Shown here: positions 34,428 to 47,730 of the stretch, one piece after another
Numbering within the stretch: the stretch's first letter is position 1
Layout of the letters: each line of letters starts with the position of its first letter
From: Lunularia cruciata
Taxonomy: Eukaryota > Streptophyta > Marchantiopsida > Lunulariales > Lunulariaceae
NCBI GenBank assembly: GCA_948567375.1
Contig: OX419761.1
Location: 27,194,243-27,258,242, forward strand
DNA length: 64,000 nucleotides
Direction: 5' to 3'
The notes under the pieces: generated by a model
What the model was told of the DNA's origin: nothing
The model's input: only the letters and a program-made list of their open reading frames with translations
Databases searched by the model: none
Translations under genes and position numbers: made by a program

Positions 34428-35450
34428 TGTGTAATTTTTGGACTTCTCTCCTTTGATCAATCACTTTGAGATTCTTTGAGATTCTAGGTAATGTGGAATA
34501 TTTGTATCTCCAACTTCAAGATTTATCATTAGAACATCAAAATCAATTTTATCATTCTTTATCTTGGTCATAACTAAAGACAAACTTCAACATATTACTC
34601 TCATTAAATATTAAATCTCTACAATAATACAACATTATATTGGACCCCAATTTCTATAACCTATTTTATCCTTCTCATGTCCAACAAATACACATTTTAT
34701 TTATTTTGGATCTAGCTTTGTTTTGTTATCTATTTGATAAGGACATATGCAAGATATCCAAAGATCCTAAGTTAAGAGTAATCTAAGGGCCTACTAGTCT
34801 TCTTCTCTATAAGTGTTCTATAATTAATTGTAAGAGAATGAGAAATATTTTCCAAATAATATATAAAATACTTCAGTCCAAAAGCTTGTCCGTCAAAAAA
34901 TCGATAAAACTTTCCAAAATTGTTTCTTTACATTATTAGATCTTGAATACTCTAGCCTCTTCACTTGCAATCAATTTTGATTATATGAAGATAGAAAAGA
35001 CCTCCAATTTTGGTTTCATCATGTCTAAAAATTTGATACATTTATTGCTCTAAGGTTTATTATCTTTTACCCCAAGAATTCTACAAATTAAATAACTCTT
35101 GATTGAAACATTAACATGTTTTTAAAAAAGACTTCTTAATCTGAAAGGAATATCCAAGTGCATGCTTTAGCTTATTCCACTTGCCAAAAGAAAGAATTAT
35201 ACTCAGATTAATCATATAAAGAAACATCTCAAACCTTAAATTCACATCTTACTTAAATGGCTTAGATAAACCTTAACTATCATTGAGGGACCGAACCCTA
35301 GTGCCACTTTGAACCCTAGTGCCACTTTGAGAACCATTAAGTATTCATAGATAAAGAAAACCAAGACATATTCAACAAGTACAGTATCAAACCAACAAAT
35401 CAATATTGTCTGAAGATGCAGACTTCTCTATCACGGTGGGTAGAGAATAT
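34428..35450 (-). mobile_element. Second Ty1/copia element, 5' part, decayed
   Basis: The minus strand from about 34740 down to 34430 reads KCVFVGHEKDKIGYRNW and, with frame changes, NDKIDFDVLMINLEVGD and IPHYLESQRIS. This is the region that links copia integrase to RT, directly continuous with the RT entry at 23864 across the gypsy insertion. Beyond about 35.27 kb the sequence resembles the LTR-like text near 21.5 kb. Gag and protease are not recognisable. Confidence 0.6.
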
Positions 35451-36530
35451 GAATTTATTTTTGCTTCATCCATTCAGGTAGGAGTTTATACCATTCATAT
35501 GTTTTAAAATTTTTACTCTTGTAGTTGATTCACAAACTCACTTAAGAGAAATGCTTATCTCTGACTTTTCATTTCACCTTTATGTACAACCTTTTGATCC
35601 AAGAATCAAATAGCTCACTTAAGAAAAATAAATGTGTACAAGTCTAAGGGTGCACGTCACTTGGAATAGACAACTCCTACCTTAAGAAATTTAATTTAAT
35701 TTTTCCATAAAAGAGGTTTATCCATGCTTTATAATCTCATCGAACATCCATCCAAAATAATGGATCAATAGAAATATTATTTTTTAAGTTTTATAATTTA
35801 TTTTTATTTTATCATTCATACTTTCAATCTTTTACTCTTATCAATCTTGTTTATTTATGTACTACGAGTACTTAATACTCAAAGAAATCTATAAGTTTGC
35901 AGTAGTAGATCATGTTTATTATTCACTCTCATTCAAATATCGATATATGTTAATTGATCAATTTATTTTCAGATTCTCAAATAGGAAAATTTCTATGCAA
36001 CAAAAGTATGGATTTGTATAAAACAATGTTTATTTGATCTCCATTACCTTGATATCAATATACTATGCAAGCCTCAATAAATAATATCAATCAATAATAA
36101 TATAATATAAGCCTCAATATTAATTATCATTTAAAAATCATTAATGTTTAATATTTAAATTAAGTGGATTTATTAATTTTCATTATTTCTTTTATATGTC
36201 TAATCATCTCTAACTAGACTTAAGTTATCTTTTATGATGTGCATGAACTTGTGTTAGTATGAATCTATAAGAACTAAATGTAAGTTAGCTTTTGTACAAT
36301 AAAGTAAATTTATGAAGACATTTTATAGGTAAAAATTCTACTAATTCATATTTTATGCAATATAAAATATAAAATTTATTATTATTATTTAAGAATGTCC
36401 TTAACTAGCTTGAACTAGCCTAGATAAGGTGTGGAACATCTAATTGTTGACAAGTCAATGAAGTCATTGATATCAAAATGTTTAGGCAAGGCTTTATTTA
36501 TACCCTATATTGTAAAACAAGTTCATAGAT
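35450..36530. other. AT-rich interval, no gene seen
   Basis: Low-GC sequence with no sustained ORF or recognisable element. It separates the copia element from a LINE tail fragment. Confidence 0.5.
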
Positions 36531-36589
36531 ATGTTATTTAGCAAGGCCATTAATTATATGGAGTGATGTACACGACTTTTGACACAGAA

Positions 36590-36860
36590 AATGTGTGTCC
36601 ATTGTTCTACAGGGTGTAGTGGCTAGTGCAATCCATAGGAGAGCAATAACATTAGGTGATGTTTCTTTGGATGCGCCATTTGTGTGTGGACCGTAAGACT
36701 TGCATAGCTCGGATATCTTAGGTGCAGTAGGGCAGATTTCCCACATAGACTCTATTGGGGCTTAGCCCCATTTTACCTATTTTGTTTCTCCCTTGTAAAG
36801 CTTGATGGGATCTTTCCATCATTCATTTTTTCTACGTGGTTGCCTTCTACTTTTTAATTG
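36590..36860 (+). mobile_element. 3' tail fragment of the RLE-type LINE family
   Basis: The phrases 'catrggagagcaataacattaggtgatgtttctttggatgc', 'gacttgcatagctcggatatcttagg' and 'agactctattggggcttagcccca' match the 3' ends of the elements at 45.4-48.7 kb and 59.6-60.8 kb. The fragment ends 'ctacgtggttgccttct', corresponding to 'ctacgcggtcgcc' in the other copies. Only the terminal ~250 bp is present, as expected for 5'-truncated target-primed insertion. Confidence 0.85.
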
Positions 36861-37299
36861 TTACTTAAAATTTGATATTCAATAAAGTCATTGACTTTGA
36901 ATTGCTTTGGCATAAACAAGGCTACTATGGTAACATAGTGTCAACCAAAAAATATATAAATGGTAAGTAACAAGTGATTCCTCCAAGGACATGAGACTTA
37001 AATGGCTACGAATGAAGAGAAATGTCACTAGTTGTAGTTCATTTATTATTTCCCATTTAACCTCTTGGGCAAGAACTACTCCTAGAAGAGTGTATTGTTA
37101 CTCCATGTAGCACACTAAGTAAAAGTGAAACTAAAGATCACATTCACTACAAGCATGTTCCAAGTTACCCTTGAAGATGATGGTTCTCTTCACTCCAAAT
37201 GCACTTCAAGCAATTCACTACAAAGACTTCCACTAGGAAGCTACATACTACCCTTCCCTCAAAATGCACAATTAAAAAACTGTCTTTATGACTGCCAAA

Positions 37300-40200
37300 T
37301 GCACTCTCTTTCTGATTTTGTGGTACTATCAATGCTCTAAATCCATATTGACTCTTCAATGCATAGGTTCATTCTTTTGGGTCCCTCAAGAATCCTAATC
37401 AAGTGCAAATACATCTCTTTGTACTCAAGCACTTGTGAACCTATTGTGAAATTCCTCACCACTACTCAACATATACATTCATCAACACTTTGAATGGAAA
37501 GACATAATTTGCAAAGAACTCAAGGTTCTTTTTATTGAATTTCAAATGGTTGTGAATAAACTCAAATGCCTTTGGGTAGAAGCCTTAAGTACATTTGTAC
37601 TCCATCCCAAAGGAAAATTAAGAACCTAAGTGGATTTCTTCAAAATATTATGTTGCTATCTACATCACATACTTAAGATCCTTATTTTATCTTATCTTAT
37701 TCACATGTAAGTTGATTAAGCTCCTTACGTTTGTTAGGGAAGGGGTCAAGCCTTCCACAAAGTTAATTTGAATTTACATTCTTTGGACCTAGACTCTAAA
37801 GTCCTATACACACCTCAAAGACACTCCTCTAGAATTATTTACAACTACAAATGCCTACAACTAAGACTAGCATCTAAGTCTAGAAGTACTTTGGGTTATT
37901 CTAGGACAAGAGTTCCTCCTTCAATGAGATGGAGTACTACTCCTTCCGCTTTGTGCTTTATGATGAAGAACCACTTATCCTTTAAAATTTCTAAATAAGA
38001 TTTTGGTTTGTTCTTTACATCCTGTTATCTTTAATAAGTAGGTTTTGACATAGTTTTGTAAATTTCCTAGTCGAATGTTCTTTAAGTTTAAGTGATAGCT
38101 AGTCCATTTGCAATTCTTCATATGTTCTTCCCTCCAACTTCTAGACCAGAAACTTGAGCTCATAGATCTTTGCCTTTGTTCTTTTCAAGTGCACTTCTTC
38201 CTTTAGCATACCTACAAAGTAATCCCTAGCTTCCTCCAATTGTTGAAGTACATTGTGCTTCTCCTTCTCCAAGTGTTGAATCTTTGTCTTCAATCCTTGC
38301 AATGCCTCTTGCATTTGGACTTGAGCCAACTCCTTCTCCTCCTTCTCTTTCTTCAACTCCTTGGCTAAGTGCTCCAATTGGGCTGCCATCTCCTTGTTAT
38401 ACTTGGTCATTTGCAAGTCATTTGCAAGTTTACTTGGTCATTTGCAAGTTTTGGTTATGACCAAAACCTTTGAATTCTCTAACTCACCACAAATGCTTGC
38501 CACTTCTTTGTTCCTTGCTTGCAGCTGGTCTTTGTACCAAGTTTCATGTTCTTTGTCTCCATTCACAAGGTTTGCAACTCAAGTTGTAGCCTTCTCCATT
38601 CATCCTCCTAGTATTATGTCTCTTCATCCCATCATTCTCTTGCATGAGGTCATTTACCTTCCAAGCTTCTTCCTTGTAAAGGTTCCTTATCTTGGTTATC
38701 CCTTTCTTGGATCAATCATCCTTTGCCTTCTAAATATAGATCCCCTTGTGCATTTGGCATACTAAAGTGGTGTAGTCCACCAAATCTAGGCACTCCTCTT
38801 GATATTGGGGTAATAAAAGTTCCATGAATTGAAGTGTTGCCTCTATCGAGTGTATGATGAAATGTGCCTCTTCTTTGATTGGCACTCAGGTTGCTTGGAC
38901 CAATGCTTCCCCTGATTGGTCCACCTTTCTAATAAAGGGAATTTGGCTACTCCCTCTATATCAACTTCTACTTCATCTACAACTTCCATTACTTGGTCTT
39001 CTTTTGGCCAAAGGTTTTTGGCTTCATATTGAACTTTGGACCAAAGTTCCTCATCTTGCATGTACTCAAGATGATCTTGTTCTTTTTCTTCAACACCTAC
39101 TTCTTGATTTGGATGGGGAGGTTCTTTGGCAAGAAGTGCAATCTCCTCCTACACCTCTACTCATCCTTCTTGTTTTGCTCCTTCCTTGTGCCTCACTTGT
39201 TGGTGTGGATTTGGAACTAATTGCAAATCTTCATGTTGTTCCTACTCCTTCACTTTGGAAGCAAATCCTTGCAAGGTAAAAAATTCTTGCTCCTCTTCTT
39301 CATCTTTTTCTTCTTCAATGTCTTTTGACTCTCCTTTTAATGAGGACACTTCAATCATCTTAGCACTCAATTTGAAATCTCTTTGATGCTTCAATGCAAG
39401 TGATTACTTCTTGTAGTCCTCCTTGGTAAGTAAAGTCATCCTCATGTAGAAAAGGATGGTGAATGGTACTAAATAGGTCACTCCTCCTTCTAGCTCAAAG
39501 TCTTGATGCAACATTCTTACTTGCAAATAGAACATTTGCACCTAATTTATTGCCTCTACTTAACAAATATAGTTGAAGAAGACAACATGGTTGTTAGTCA
39601 AGTAGGTTGTTTGCTTTATCTTAAATAATTTCATAATTTCCTCCACAATTGCACTCCAAGATGGATCTTTATAAATACTAACTCTCCATCTGTTATTTTG
39701 TGACCTTTTGTCATTGAAGGTTGCCTGAATCTTGTCAATCAGCTCCCAATAAAAAAACTTGATATTTAGTGTCATTTTCTTGATGGTCGTGTATCTATGA
39801 TGAGTACCATCTTCCAATGTTCTTTGTTCCAATTGAATGAGTTTCCTCTCAAATCTCTTGAAGTCTTCTCCTCTTCTCTCTTTGCTTCATAGATGATGGT
39901 AAAGCCACTCAATTCATAATTCCATATCGAGAACCACCAAAATGCTTGCTTTGGATGACTTTGGTCCTACAATGGATGGCACATTTGTTGATTATTGGTG
40001 TCCAAAGTATAGCATTAGGAACCTTCCTAAAAAAATTGGGAGTGAATTCCCCATGTTGCCTATCAAGTAAGGAAGAAGTCGAGTGCAAAGGCTAAGCTGA
40101 CTTTGAGTGCTAGACCACTCCAAAGATTAAGAATACTATGAATATCTATTAAGACTTAGTGAATTTCACTCAATCTACTTTGAAGACCAAATTGCTTTTA

Positions 40201-40650
40201 TTGAAAGTGAAATTGATCAATTGCACTTGGTTTTATAATCAAATTCCTTGGTCTTTCTTTAGTCATTTGGTGGTTGAGGAGTTGGTGTGCACTCATCTTC
40301 AGCACATGCAAAGTATGTGGTGGAGAGCAAGTTGTCATTTCTATCACTTGTCATGCTCTTGGTGAGTCATACTTTTCCACACATGTGAAATATTTCTTGA
40401 GCAGTAGCTCTCACACATACAAGGCCTTGGCCAAATGTGAACAATCTTCTTTGAATGCTAATGGTCATTGGTGGCAATTCTTGGTCTAGGTTGCACCACA
40501 TTCAAATCTATGTATGGTCTTTGGGTGCAAAGGCTTTTGGGTATAAAGGCACTTGGCATGTATTCTTTGCTTCCTACCATCCTTTGGCCTTATCTTACTT
40601 GGCATCCTTCCCTCCAAATGCCTTTGACTTTGTACTCCTTCAGAATTCTT
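37300..40650 (-). pseudogene. Decayed gene for a long acidic coiled-coil protein (possibly element-encoded)
   Basis: Minus-strand coding-like pieces follow one another with many stops and frameshifts. From high to low coordinate: RPKDGRKQRIHAKCLYTQKP and HRFECGA; LPPMTISIQRRLFTFGQ and VRATAQEIFHMCGKV (about 40.6-40.37 kb); DPSWSAIVEEIMKLFKIKQ (about 39.6 kb); FKLSAKMIEVSSLKG and IEEEKDEEEEQEFF (about 39.3 kb); AKNLWPKEDQVMEVVDEVEV and FPLLERWTNQGKHWS (about 38.95 kb); then a strong heptad-repeat coiled coil MAAQLEHLAKELKKEKEEKE (38416-38141). I do not recognise a named family. Size, coiled coil and decay would fit a retroelement Gag-like or repetitive host protein. No RT or integrase is adjacent. 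Confidence 0.5.
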
Positions 40651-40748
40651 CCTATTGCTACATCACTACCAATGACATCCTCACTAAAGAAGTTTCCTTC
40701 CTAATCTATAAATTCTTTAGCCACATCTTTACACATAAGAATGATTTG

Positions 40749-40751
<3 letters not shown>

Positions 40752-40820
<69 letters not shown>
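40752..40820. repeat. (AT)n microsatellite
   Basis: About 34 uninterrupted AT dinucleotides. Any ORF through it (Ile-Tyr repeats) is an artefact. Confidence 0.97.
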
Positions 40821-40821
<1 letters not shown>

Positions 40822-40869
40822 CTAAAATTGTTACTTGTTTGTACACATATAATTTAAGGATTAGCTGAC

Positions 40870-43800
40870 TCTTCTTTACATTCTATAAATCTTCTTAATT
40901 ATGTTGATAAGTGGAATACTCTCCTAAATTGAGCACATAAAGAACCTAGAAATTATCAACCCATGACCTAGTCAACCTAAATTTGAATTACACTTTTCCA
41001 AATACTAAAGCAAGAGTATCTTAGTTGATCTACATACAATAAAGGTTATTGATTATCCCAAGTTAATAAATGTCCAGATCTAAAGATCATATCTTTCATT
41101 TTACTTTTACTTTACTTTTTCTTAACATTTCATTATAGGAGGGTTACAATGAATCTTTGATGTTAAAATAATCGACATTATATAACTTTTAAGTTGTTTT
41201 GGAGAATTTTATTTTATTTTATTTGGAAAAGAAATTTCAAAATTTTATGGAGGATTTTAATTCAAAAAAAATAAATACTAAAGATTGAAATTACTACTAT
41301 ATTGCTGATAATTATTTGAATGATTTAGATGCTTATGAATTATTGAGTGTATATTTACACAATTTCTTGTCTAGAAATAACTTACCTCTCACATAAATAT
41401 CAATGGTGTTCTGCAATAGCAATTAATAGATAAACATATTTTTTAAGAACAGAAAATCAATCTACTATAGATGTCATTTTCAGTTACATAGCAATAATAT
41501 AGAAATTTATAAGAGTAATGAAAAATAAATTTAATAATTCTTCTTTATATATGTTTGCAAAAAACTTGCAAATATCTTTATTTAAGATAGAGTTTAGAAT
41601 AAGATTTAAGCTTACCTTTTCATCCATAAGTAATTTAATATTTGATGACAATGCATCACCTATTTTTGTCAATAATAGTCATATTAGGTTTCTAGTATAT
41701 ACAAATATTATATTATAGAAACCTAAATATAGTAACTTAGTGACTTAGTAAACTTTCTTTGTAAAAAAAGTAATATATCAGAATAATTTAGATAAGTAAC
41801 TTATATGCCTTAAAAATAAAAATTAGTAAGATAAAATATGATGTCCAAATATATGTATAATGAGATATTTAATAAGTCTGATAAAATTACATCTTCAATT
41901 GTACATAAATCATATGGTTAATATATGAACTAGGTTATTTTAAGATGCACAAATCATTAATATAATTATATATACCTAAACCATGGTTGATCATGAGTTA
42001 GATTTTACTTATCCATACATTATCTTACACCTTAAGATATTTTCTCAAATACTAGTAAATTTCTATATCTCTTGTTGGAAAATCAATTTGTAGAGTTTTC
42101 TTATAATTTCTTAACTTCACATGAATAAATATATTTATTTATTGATAAAATATAAAACCCTAAATATTAATTTGAGTGATTTCAATAGAATAGATATATA
42201 ATTACTTTGATATGAAACAATATAAGATGCATGAAAAATCCAATGAGTTTAATAAGGTATAGAGTATACTATTAATTATTTTACTAATTTTATTTAAATA
42301 TATCATGAAATAATATTCTTTATTTCTAGTAATGAATAGAATATATTTATTCATTTGTCTTATTTTAGAGGATTGAGATAAAAAAATTTCTTATTTTTGC
42401 TCCATAATCACACTTTCATTATTTTAGAATTATTAGCTTTCTAGTAATTCTTGAATCTGGAATAATTTTTTGATACCTCTTAAATATATACTTCAATCAT
42501 GTTCTTAGATCTTAGTTCCTATTTTACTATCAAATAATTTAAATTAGTTCACACTCTATTAAAGTTGTTGGAGCATATCTCTATTACATGGCAATGATAT
42601 GTATATAAAATATTTTATGTAATTTATAAATATTTAGTTCATAAAAAATTAAAGCAAAAATTCACTTCTTATATAGTACATTGATTAATCATATATATTG
42701 TTAATTCCATATGAAGCATTTGATTTTTTCTTAAACTAATTTTAGAAGTTTAATTACATTCTAGGGATATTGTGTATTGGACAAAGATGTGTAGTTATTT
42801 TGAAGATAGCTATAAATTTTCATGATATTATACAGCTTTTATTATGCCTGTAAATATATGTTATTTAATCTTTTATCTACAAAGCTTAATGATTAAGATT
42901 TTGAGAATTCTATTTCCATCAAAATTCATCTTCTTTATAATAACTTAGAAACTAAAAGTTTATTTCATATCATTATTCCATACTAAATCATTAACTTATC
43001 ATAAATAAATAGAATTCTACAAGTTCTTTGTGTTGAAGAGTAATTTGGAATGCTGATCAAGCATTTCAGTTTATAAATGTATTGTATAGGATCAAATCAA
43101 CAATTAACAAAAAATACAAACTAAAAGTTTGTAACTTCACTTATAAACTTTTCCCTATACTCCTCCTTTTTATTTGAATGTAGTTTAATCACAATTACTC
43201 TTCTCTTGGTAGGTTTTCTTGTGCTGTTCTATTTGTTCATGGTCGATGGAGTGAAAATAAGTTTCAAAAAATTCCTTTGAAACACTAATAGTGAAATAAA
43301 TGGATTTAAATAATGAGATGTAAAAGTAATATTTTAGTTGAAGTAAAAATAAAATAAGACAATAACACTTTAATTCTATCTACCTATCTTTTGTTTCTCT
43401 CATTTTGTTATATATACCTCTTAAGATTATGATGGATAAATACCATATTATTTACTTATTTATTCATCTATACAAACTAAGCATGTTTTTCCTTTTGTGC
43501 CTATGGATAGAAAGAAGTAAACATAACACTTATATGATTCAATATCAAATTCTTCCATAAATTTAACACCTAATATATAGTCCCTATAATTTTTCCTAAC
43601 TTCCACTCTTGCTGACTTTCACAATGACTTCCAGCCACTTTTTTGTTTTTAAATCCGTTTGCTCTCATTACAGAATATACATGATAAAAAATGATTTCTT
43701 TACTTTACTAAACCTATCCGTTTCATTATTTTGGTGTTTTCCTTGTTCATTTTATAAAAATAGGATTTACGTATACCAATGGAGTTTATATTTTAAAGCA

Positions 43801-44930
43801 ACAATTTTGATTAATATAAATTCATTAGATTCACGCTGCTAGTATTTGTCTTACTTCTTGCTGCGGAGGAAGTAAGCAACGCACTAGATTCCCGTGGTTA
43901 GTACTTGTTATTTTCTGCAAGTATCTATTGTTGCAGAAGAAGCATGAAGAAGAAGTATAATTTATCTATGTTTAACTGTTTCGCCCCTTGTACATTTAAA
44001 TGTAAAAATGACAACTGTAGCTTCATTTTGTTATGCTTTTCTAAACTTTTGCCATAGTAGAGAACCGAAAACAATGAATATTTGTTTCATGATGATATTT
44101 TATACCATTACCTGAAAACAGAATCAATTCTTATATTTGTTGTTCTGATAATAATACATCAGTATACATTTTACGTTTTTTTCATAAATATTATATCCTT
44201 AGCCCATCATAAATACAAGAACATCAGCTTTTAAGCACAAATACATCTGTATAAAAATGTGTTTTTCTAATTTTTAATCTAGTAAGATCACACACCATTG
44301 TGACCTTTAGCTAAATACTTGATAATAGTGTAAACCATTTTGGTTCAAGCTTTGTCAAGGACATGCTTAATCAAAATCACTAAGTACTTTATGGCACCAA
44401 GAAAATCATAGTGTTTATCTGTATAATTTTGTTCTGCACTATTTTCAGAGGTATCTTCTCCCACGAAATAACACGAATATGTAATGGAAGTATTCATGTA
44501 CCGTAGTACTTGCGACATTTCAAATTTCTTATAACTATATTTTTTGAATACAAATCTTTCAATACAAATTTCAGAAAACAGTGGATCTGATCAACACAAC
44601 GGATGTCTAGGTCTAAACTGGAAAATGCTCGAGTTTCCTGAATCAAAATTACCACCCGTAAAGAGCATCTGCAATGGATAATTTACTAATTCAATCCTTA
44701 CCTGAATATTTTTTTATTGCTTTCTGGGAATTACCACTTGAGCAAGGAACAAGACCTACAACAAGTCTTCTTCCTCTATAATGAAATGAAATATATTTTC
44801 CTCCTTGGCTGAAAGTGTCTGGATAGCAAGTTTAGTTGTCCTCAGATGAGATTGTATTGTAACTAGTAGATTCATCAAATGGAATTTAGTCCATTGAAGA
44901 ATTCTTACATTCTTCTTACATCATTCTTCA
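40870..44930. other. Long AT-rich interval without recognisable genes
   Basis: About 4 kb of very AT-rich sequence with frequent stops in all frames. I see no RNA gene, no LTR pair and no coding block above background. Near 43.83-43.96 kb there is an imperfect repeat of 'agattc(c/a)cg(c/t)...tagtacttgtt(a/t)' followed by 'tgcggaggaagtaagc' and 'tgcagaagaagcatg', too short to classify. Confidence 0.5.
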
Positions 44931-45090
44931 AATATATGTGCATAGCTCTAATATCTTAGGGGCAGGTTTTTCATATAGACTCTATTGGGGCTTAGCGCCA
45001 ATTTTTTTTAAAATTTTTTTTCCTCTCCCTTGTACGGCTCCCACCCTTCATATTTTTCTACGCGGTCTTTTCCCCAATAGACGTGACAAC
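44930..45090 (+). mobile_element. 3' tail fragment of the RLE-type LINE family, tail-to-tail with the next copy
   Basis: Contains 'catagctctaatatcttagg', 'agactctattggggcttagc' and 'ctcccttgtacggctcccaccctt...ctacgcggtc', the family's terminal words, on the plus strand. The large minus-strand copy ends at about 45408, so the two 3' ends face each other about 320 bp apart. Confidence 0.85.
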
Positions 45091-45486
45091 TCTAAGAAAA
45101 CGATTTGCTCTAAAGTTTGTGTTTGATCCAAGTGCAAGGGAGTCATCTTAGAGAAATCGTGTCAGAATCTTTTAAAGTCGTCAATTTAAATGAAATTCTT
45201 CTAGATAGAAATAGTCTAGTAAATTATTTCAAATGAGCTAATCTCATCAAAGAGCACTGACAAACTAACTGAGGATGCGGGTGAGAATACGTGTATACAA
45301 AACAAGGAGTCAAATTTAAAGTAATTAGTTTATTTTGACAACCTTCCCGGTCTTAATTGGAACAACTGGACTATCAAAGCCACATTTTGTCTCATAAGTG
45401 GGAAAAAGGCGACCGCTTAGGAAAAATGAAGGATGGGAAGACCCCATCAAGCCGTACAAGGGAGAGACAAAAATGGTAACATGGGG

Positions 45487-45997
45487 CTAAGCCCCAATAG
45501 AGTCTGTATGAGAAATCTGCACTACCGCACCTAAGATATCCGAGCTATGCAAGTCGTACGGTCTACACACAACTGGAGCATCCAAAGAAACATCACCTAA
45601 TGTGATTGCTCTCCTATGGATTGCACCAGCCACTGCCCTCTGTAGAGCAATGGACACACGCTGTCTAAAGTAAGCTACAAAGTATGAGAGTGAGAGTGGT
45701 ACCCCCTGACGCCTAACATGATTAAGCTCTTGTGCACTCCCTGACAAATGTGTCAAATGCTATGTCCATCGCTCCATATAACTCCAAGGCTAGAGGAACA
45801 AAGAAGTGACCTAGCTGCATGCCCCTATACTTGGAGACCTTGCGACCTGCTGCTGCACTTGCCGCCCATCCAGGGGGATGGGTAATCACTCCCTTTGAAA
45901 CTGTATCCCATGTAGGGTCCGTGACCACGACATCCGCTACTGTCACCTGATCATCTCGAACCAAGTATAAGTCTGCCCTGACACGTGTCATTTGCAA
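45487..45997 (-). pseudogene. LINE restriction-like endonuclease domain and C-terminal extension
   Basis: 45997-45722 reads TRVRADLYLVRDDQVTVADV, then VVTDPTWDT and, further on, AAGRKVSKYRGMQLG. The R..ADL....DD...ADVVVTDP followed by K...KY fits the catalytic core of PD-(D/E)XK nucleases used to nick target DNA for target-primed reverse transcription. A one-base insertion near 45735 relative to the plus-strand copy at 60.49 kb shifts the frame. The alternative frame continues HVRRQGVPLSLSYFVAYFRQ to RPYDLHSSDILG, implying that the intact protein extends about 80 residues beyond the nuclease. Confidence 0.75.
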
Positions 45998-46468
45998 CGC
46001 ATACGGATGCTCCCTCCAAGCTAAGTATCCACTCTCTCATGCCATAGCAAACACTATGTCTTTAATGGCATCATGTGTAGCTATCCTCTGTCCTCCAAAA
46101 AGACACCGTGTCATGTGGACCACCGCTGCATCTAGTGTAGAACCACACTCACAAGTGAGTAGTGAAGATGCAGATGGGTGGACCAAACCTAGGCGAAACC
46201 TCATCGCTGTAGAGAAAGTAGCCGATGCGAGTCGGAAAGCCCTAATGCATGGTCGAGCTAGGATCCATGAGCCTGCACCCTTGCCGGAGCAAGAGCGTAG
46301 ACGTGCTCTAGTAGCCTGAGGAATGGACGAGTCAACTAAGAGAGAATGTAGCGTATGCTCACACTATTGCTCCACCAAGGAAGACTATAGACCTCTAGTC
46401 CAATCAGACAATAGTGAAGCAAACGATGGAAAACCCTCTCGTGCTCGTGGGGATAGACTATCTCTCGT

Positions 46469-47730
46469 CTACCACAATAACACCTGGAGAGAAAAGGATC
46501 CTCCCTCCACCTCTGTCACATAAGTCTCCAAAACCGGCCTATGAGCAACCACAAAATGAGAGGCAAGTAGGGGTGCCGAGAGAGCCCAACTACCCAAAAA
46601 TGCTATAGGTGCCATCTCTTCCATAGAAAGCAAGCCAACCCCACCACATGAGATCGGTAGAGCCGTATGTCTACGTGCCAAATCCCCTGTCACACACTCA
46701 AAAGTCCTTGGTCCAATAATATCACCAAAGACTCCCATAATCCTCCTATCAAATGCTCTCAAACGTTATAGGAAGGACAATGAGGGAGGAACTGTACGGA
46801 TGAGGTAGGATGGTTGATAAGCAATACTGGAAGAGAGTATACCAAATGCCACATGCGGATCTCCTAGTAATGGAAGGTCATCCACATAGAGAACATCCTC
46901 TGCAAGGGCAGCGTCCAAGAAGTGTGTGACAAAATCCTCCAATCCTACTGGCACTCCAAGAACACGAAGTCCATCTGTGGATGTGATACACCCCTTTGGA
47001 AGCTCAAGGTGGGGAGGGATACCTAAAGGGGACCATGCCCTACACTTTGACACCTTGACTCTCAAGCCTACTAGATGTAGCTCGGTAGTCAAGTAGTCAA
47101 AGGCTTGCCTAATCTGATCTACACGGCCTATGATGTGTGTATCATCTACCAAGGAGGGAAATACACAACCTGACATGGCCAAAGTAGTAGAGCTCTAAAG
47201 TGAGCCATGGCAAATAAGGGCCCCCCCAAAGGATCTCCCTGTTGTGTACCAACAGTTGACTCCAAGACGGTGACTCCCTCTTGTGAATCACCCTGCTGGT
47301 AGTAAAGGGAAGCAGGAGAACCATAAAAAGACCGCACAAAAGGAATGAGACTCGCCAAGGATCCACCAGCCTCCCTAAGCTCTCTAAAGATGGATGCATG
47401 TGAGATGCTATTAAAAGCGTTCTCAACATCCACCTGTAGGACGACCCACTCCGGATGGATATCTAGGAGTGCTGTAATGCCTAGAGATATAGCCTCACAT
47501 CCTCCAAGTGTAGCTACTCCAAACTGATGTGGACTAAGGTGCTGTCGAAAGTGAGAACGATGATGAAGGACAATGGTACGACTGACCAAACACAAAAAGA
47601 TCTCTCCAATAACAATCGGTCTAATGCCTCCCGTGTCCTTCTCAATCACGAGAAGTCGACTAGCACCTAAGACCCGACTAACAGACATAGGAATGTCTCC
47701 TCTCGCTACTACTGCAACCACCTGAAACAA
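46469..47730 (-). pseudogene. LINE reverse transcriptase (three frames)
   Basis: 47730-47146 contains LGASRLLVIEKDTGGIRPIV, HQFGVATLGGCEAI, the first catalytic Asp in VVLQVDVENAFNSIS, and GTQQGDPLGGPLFA. A frameshift leads to 47182-46766 with the catalytic pair in SLVDDTHIIG, then LRVLGVPVG. Another shift leads to 46762-46469, with RRHTALPISCGGVGLLSMEE (thumb). All hallmark RT blocks are present. Target-primed reverse transcription is the family mechanism. Confidence 0.9.

Noticed and set aside
40455-40868. ORF with an Ile-Tyr repeat
   Set aside because: It is translation through the (AT)n microsatellite.
46056-46319. Plus-strand ORF with a near-identical partner at 60156-59893 on the minus strand
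   Set aside because: Both are antisense to the LINE CCHC/endonuclease region; their similarity reflects the element, not an independent gene.
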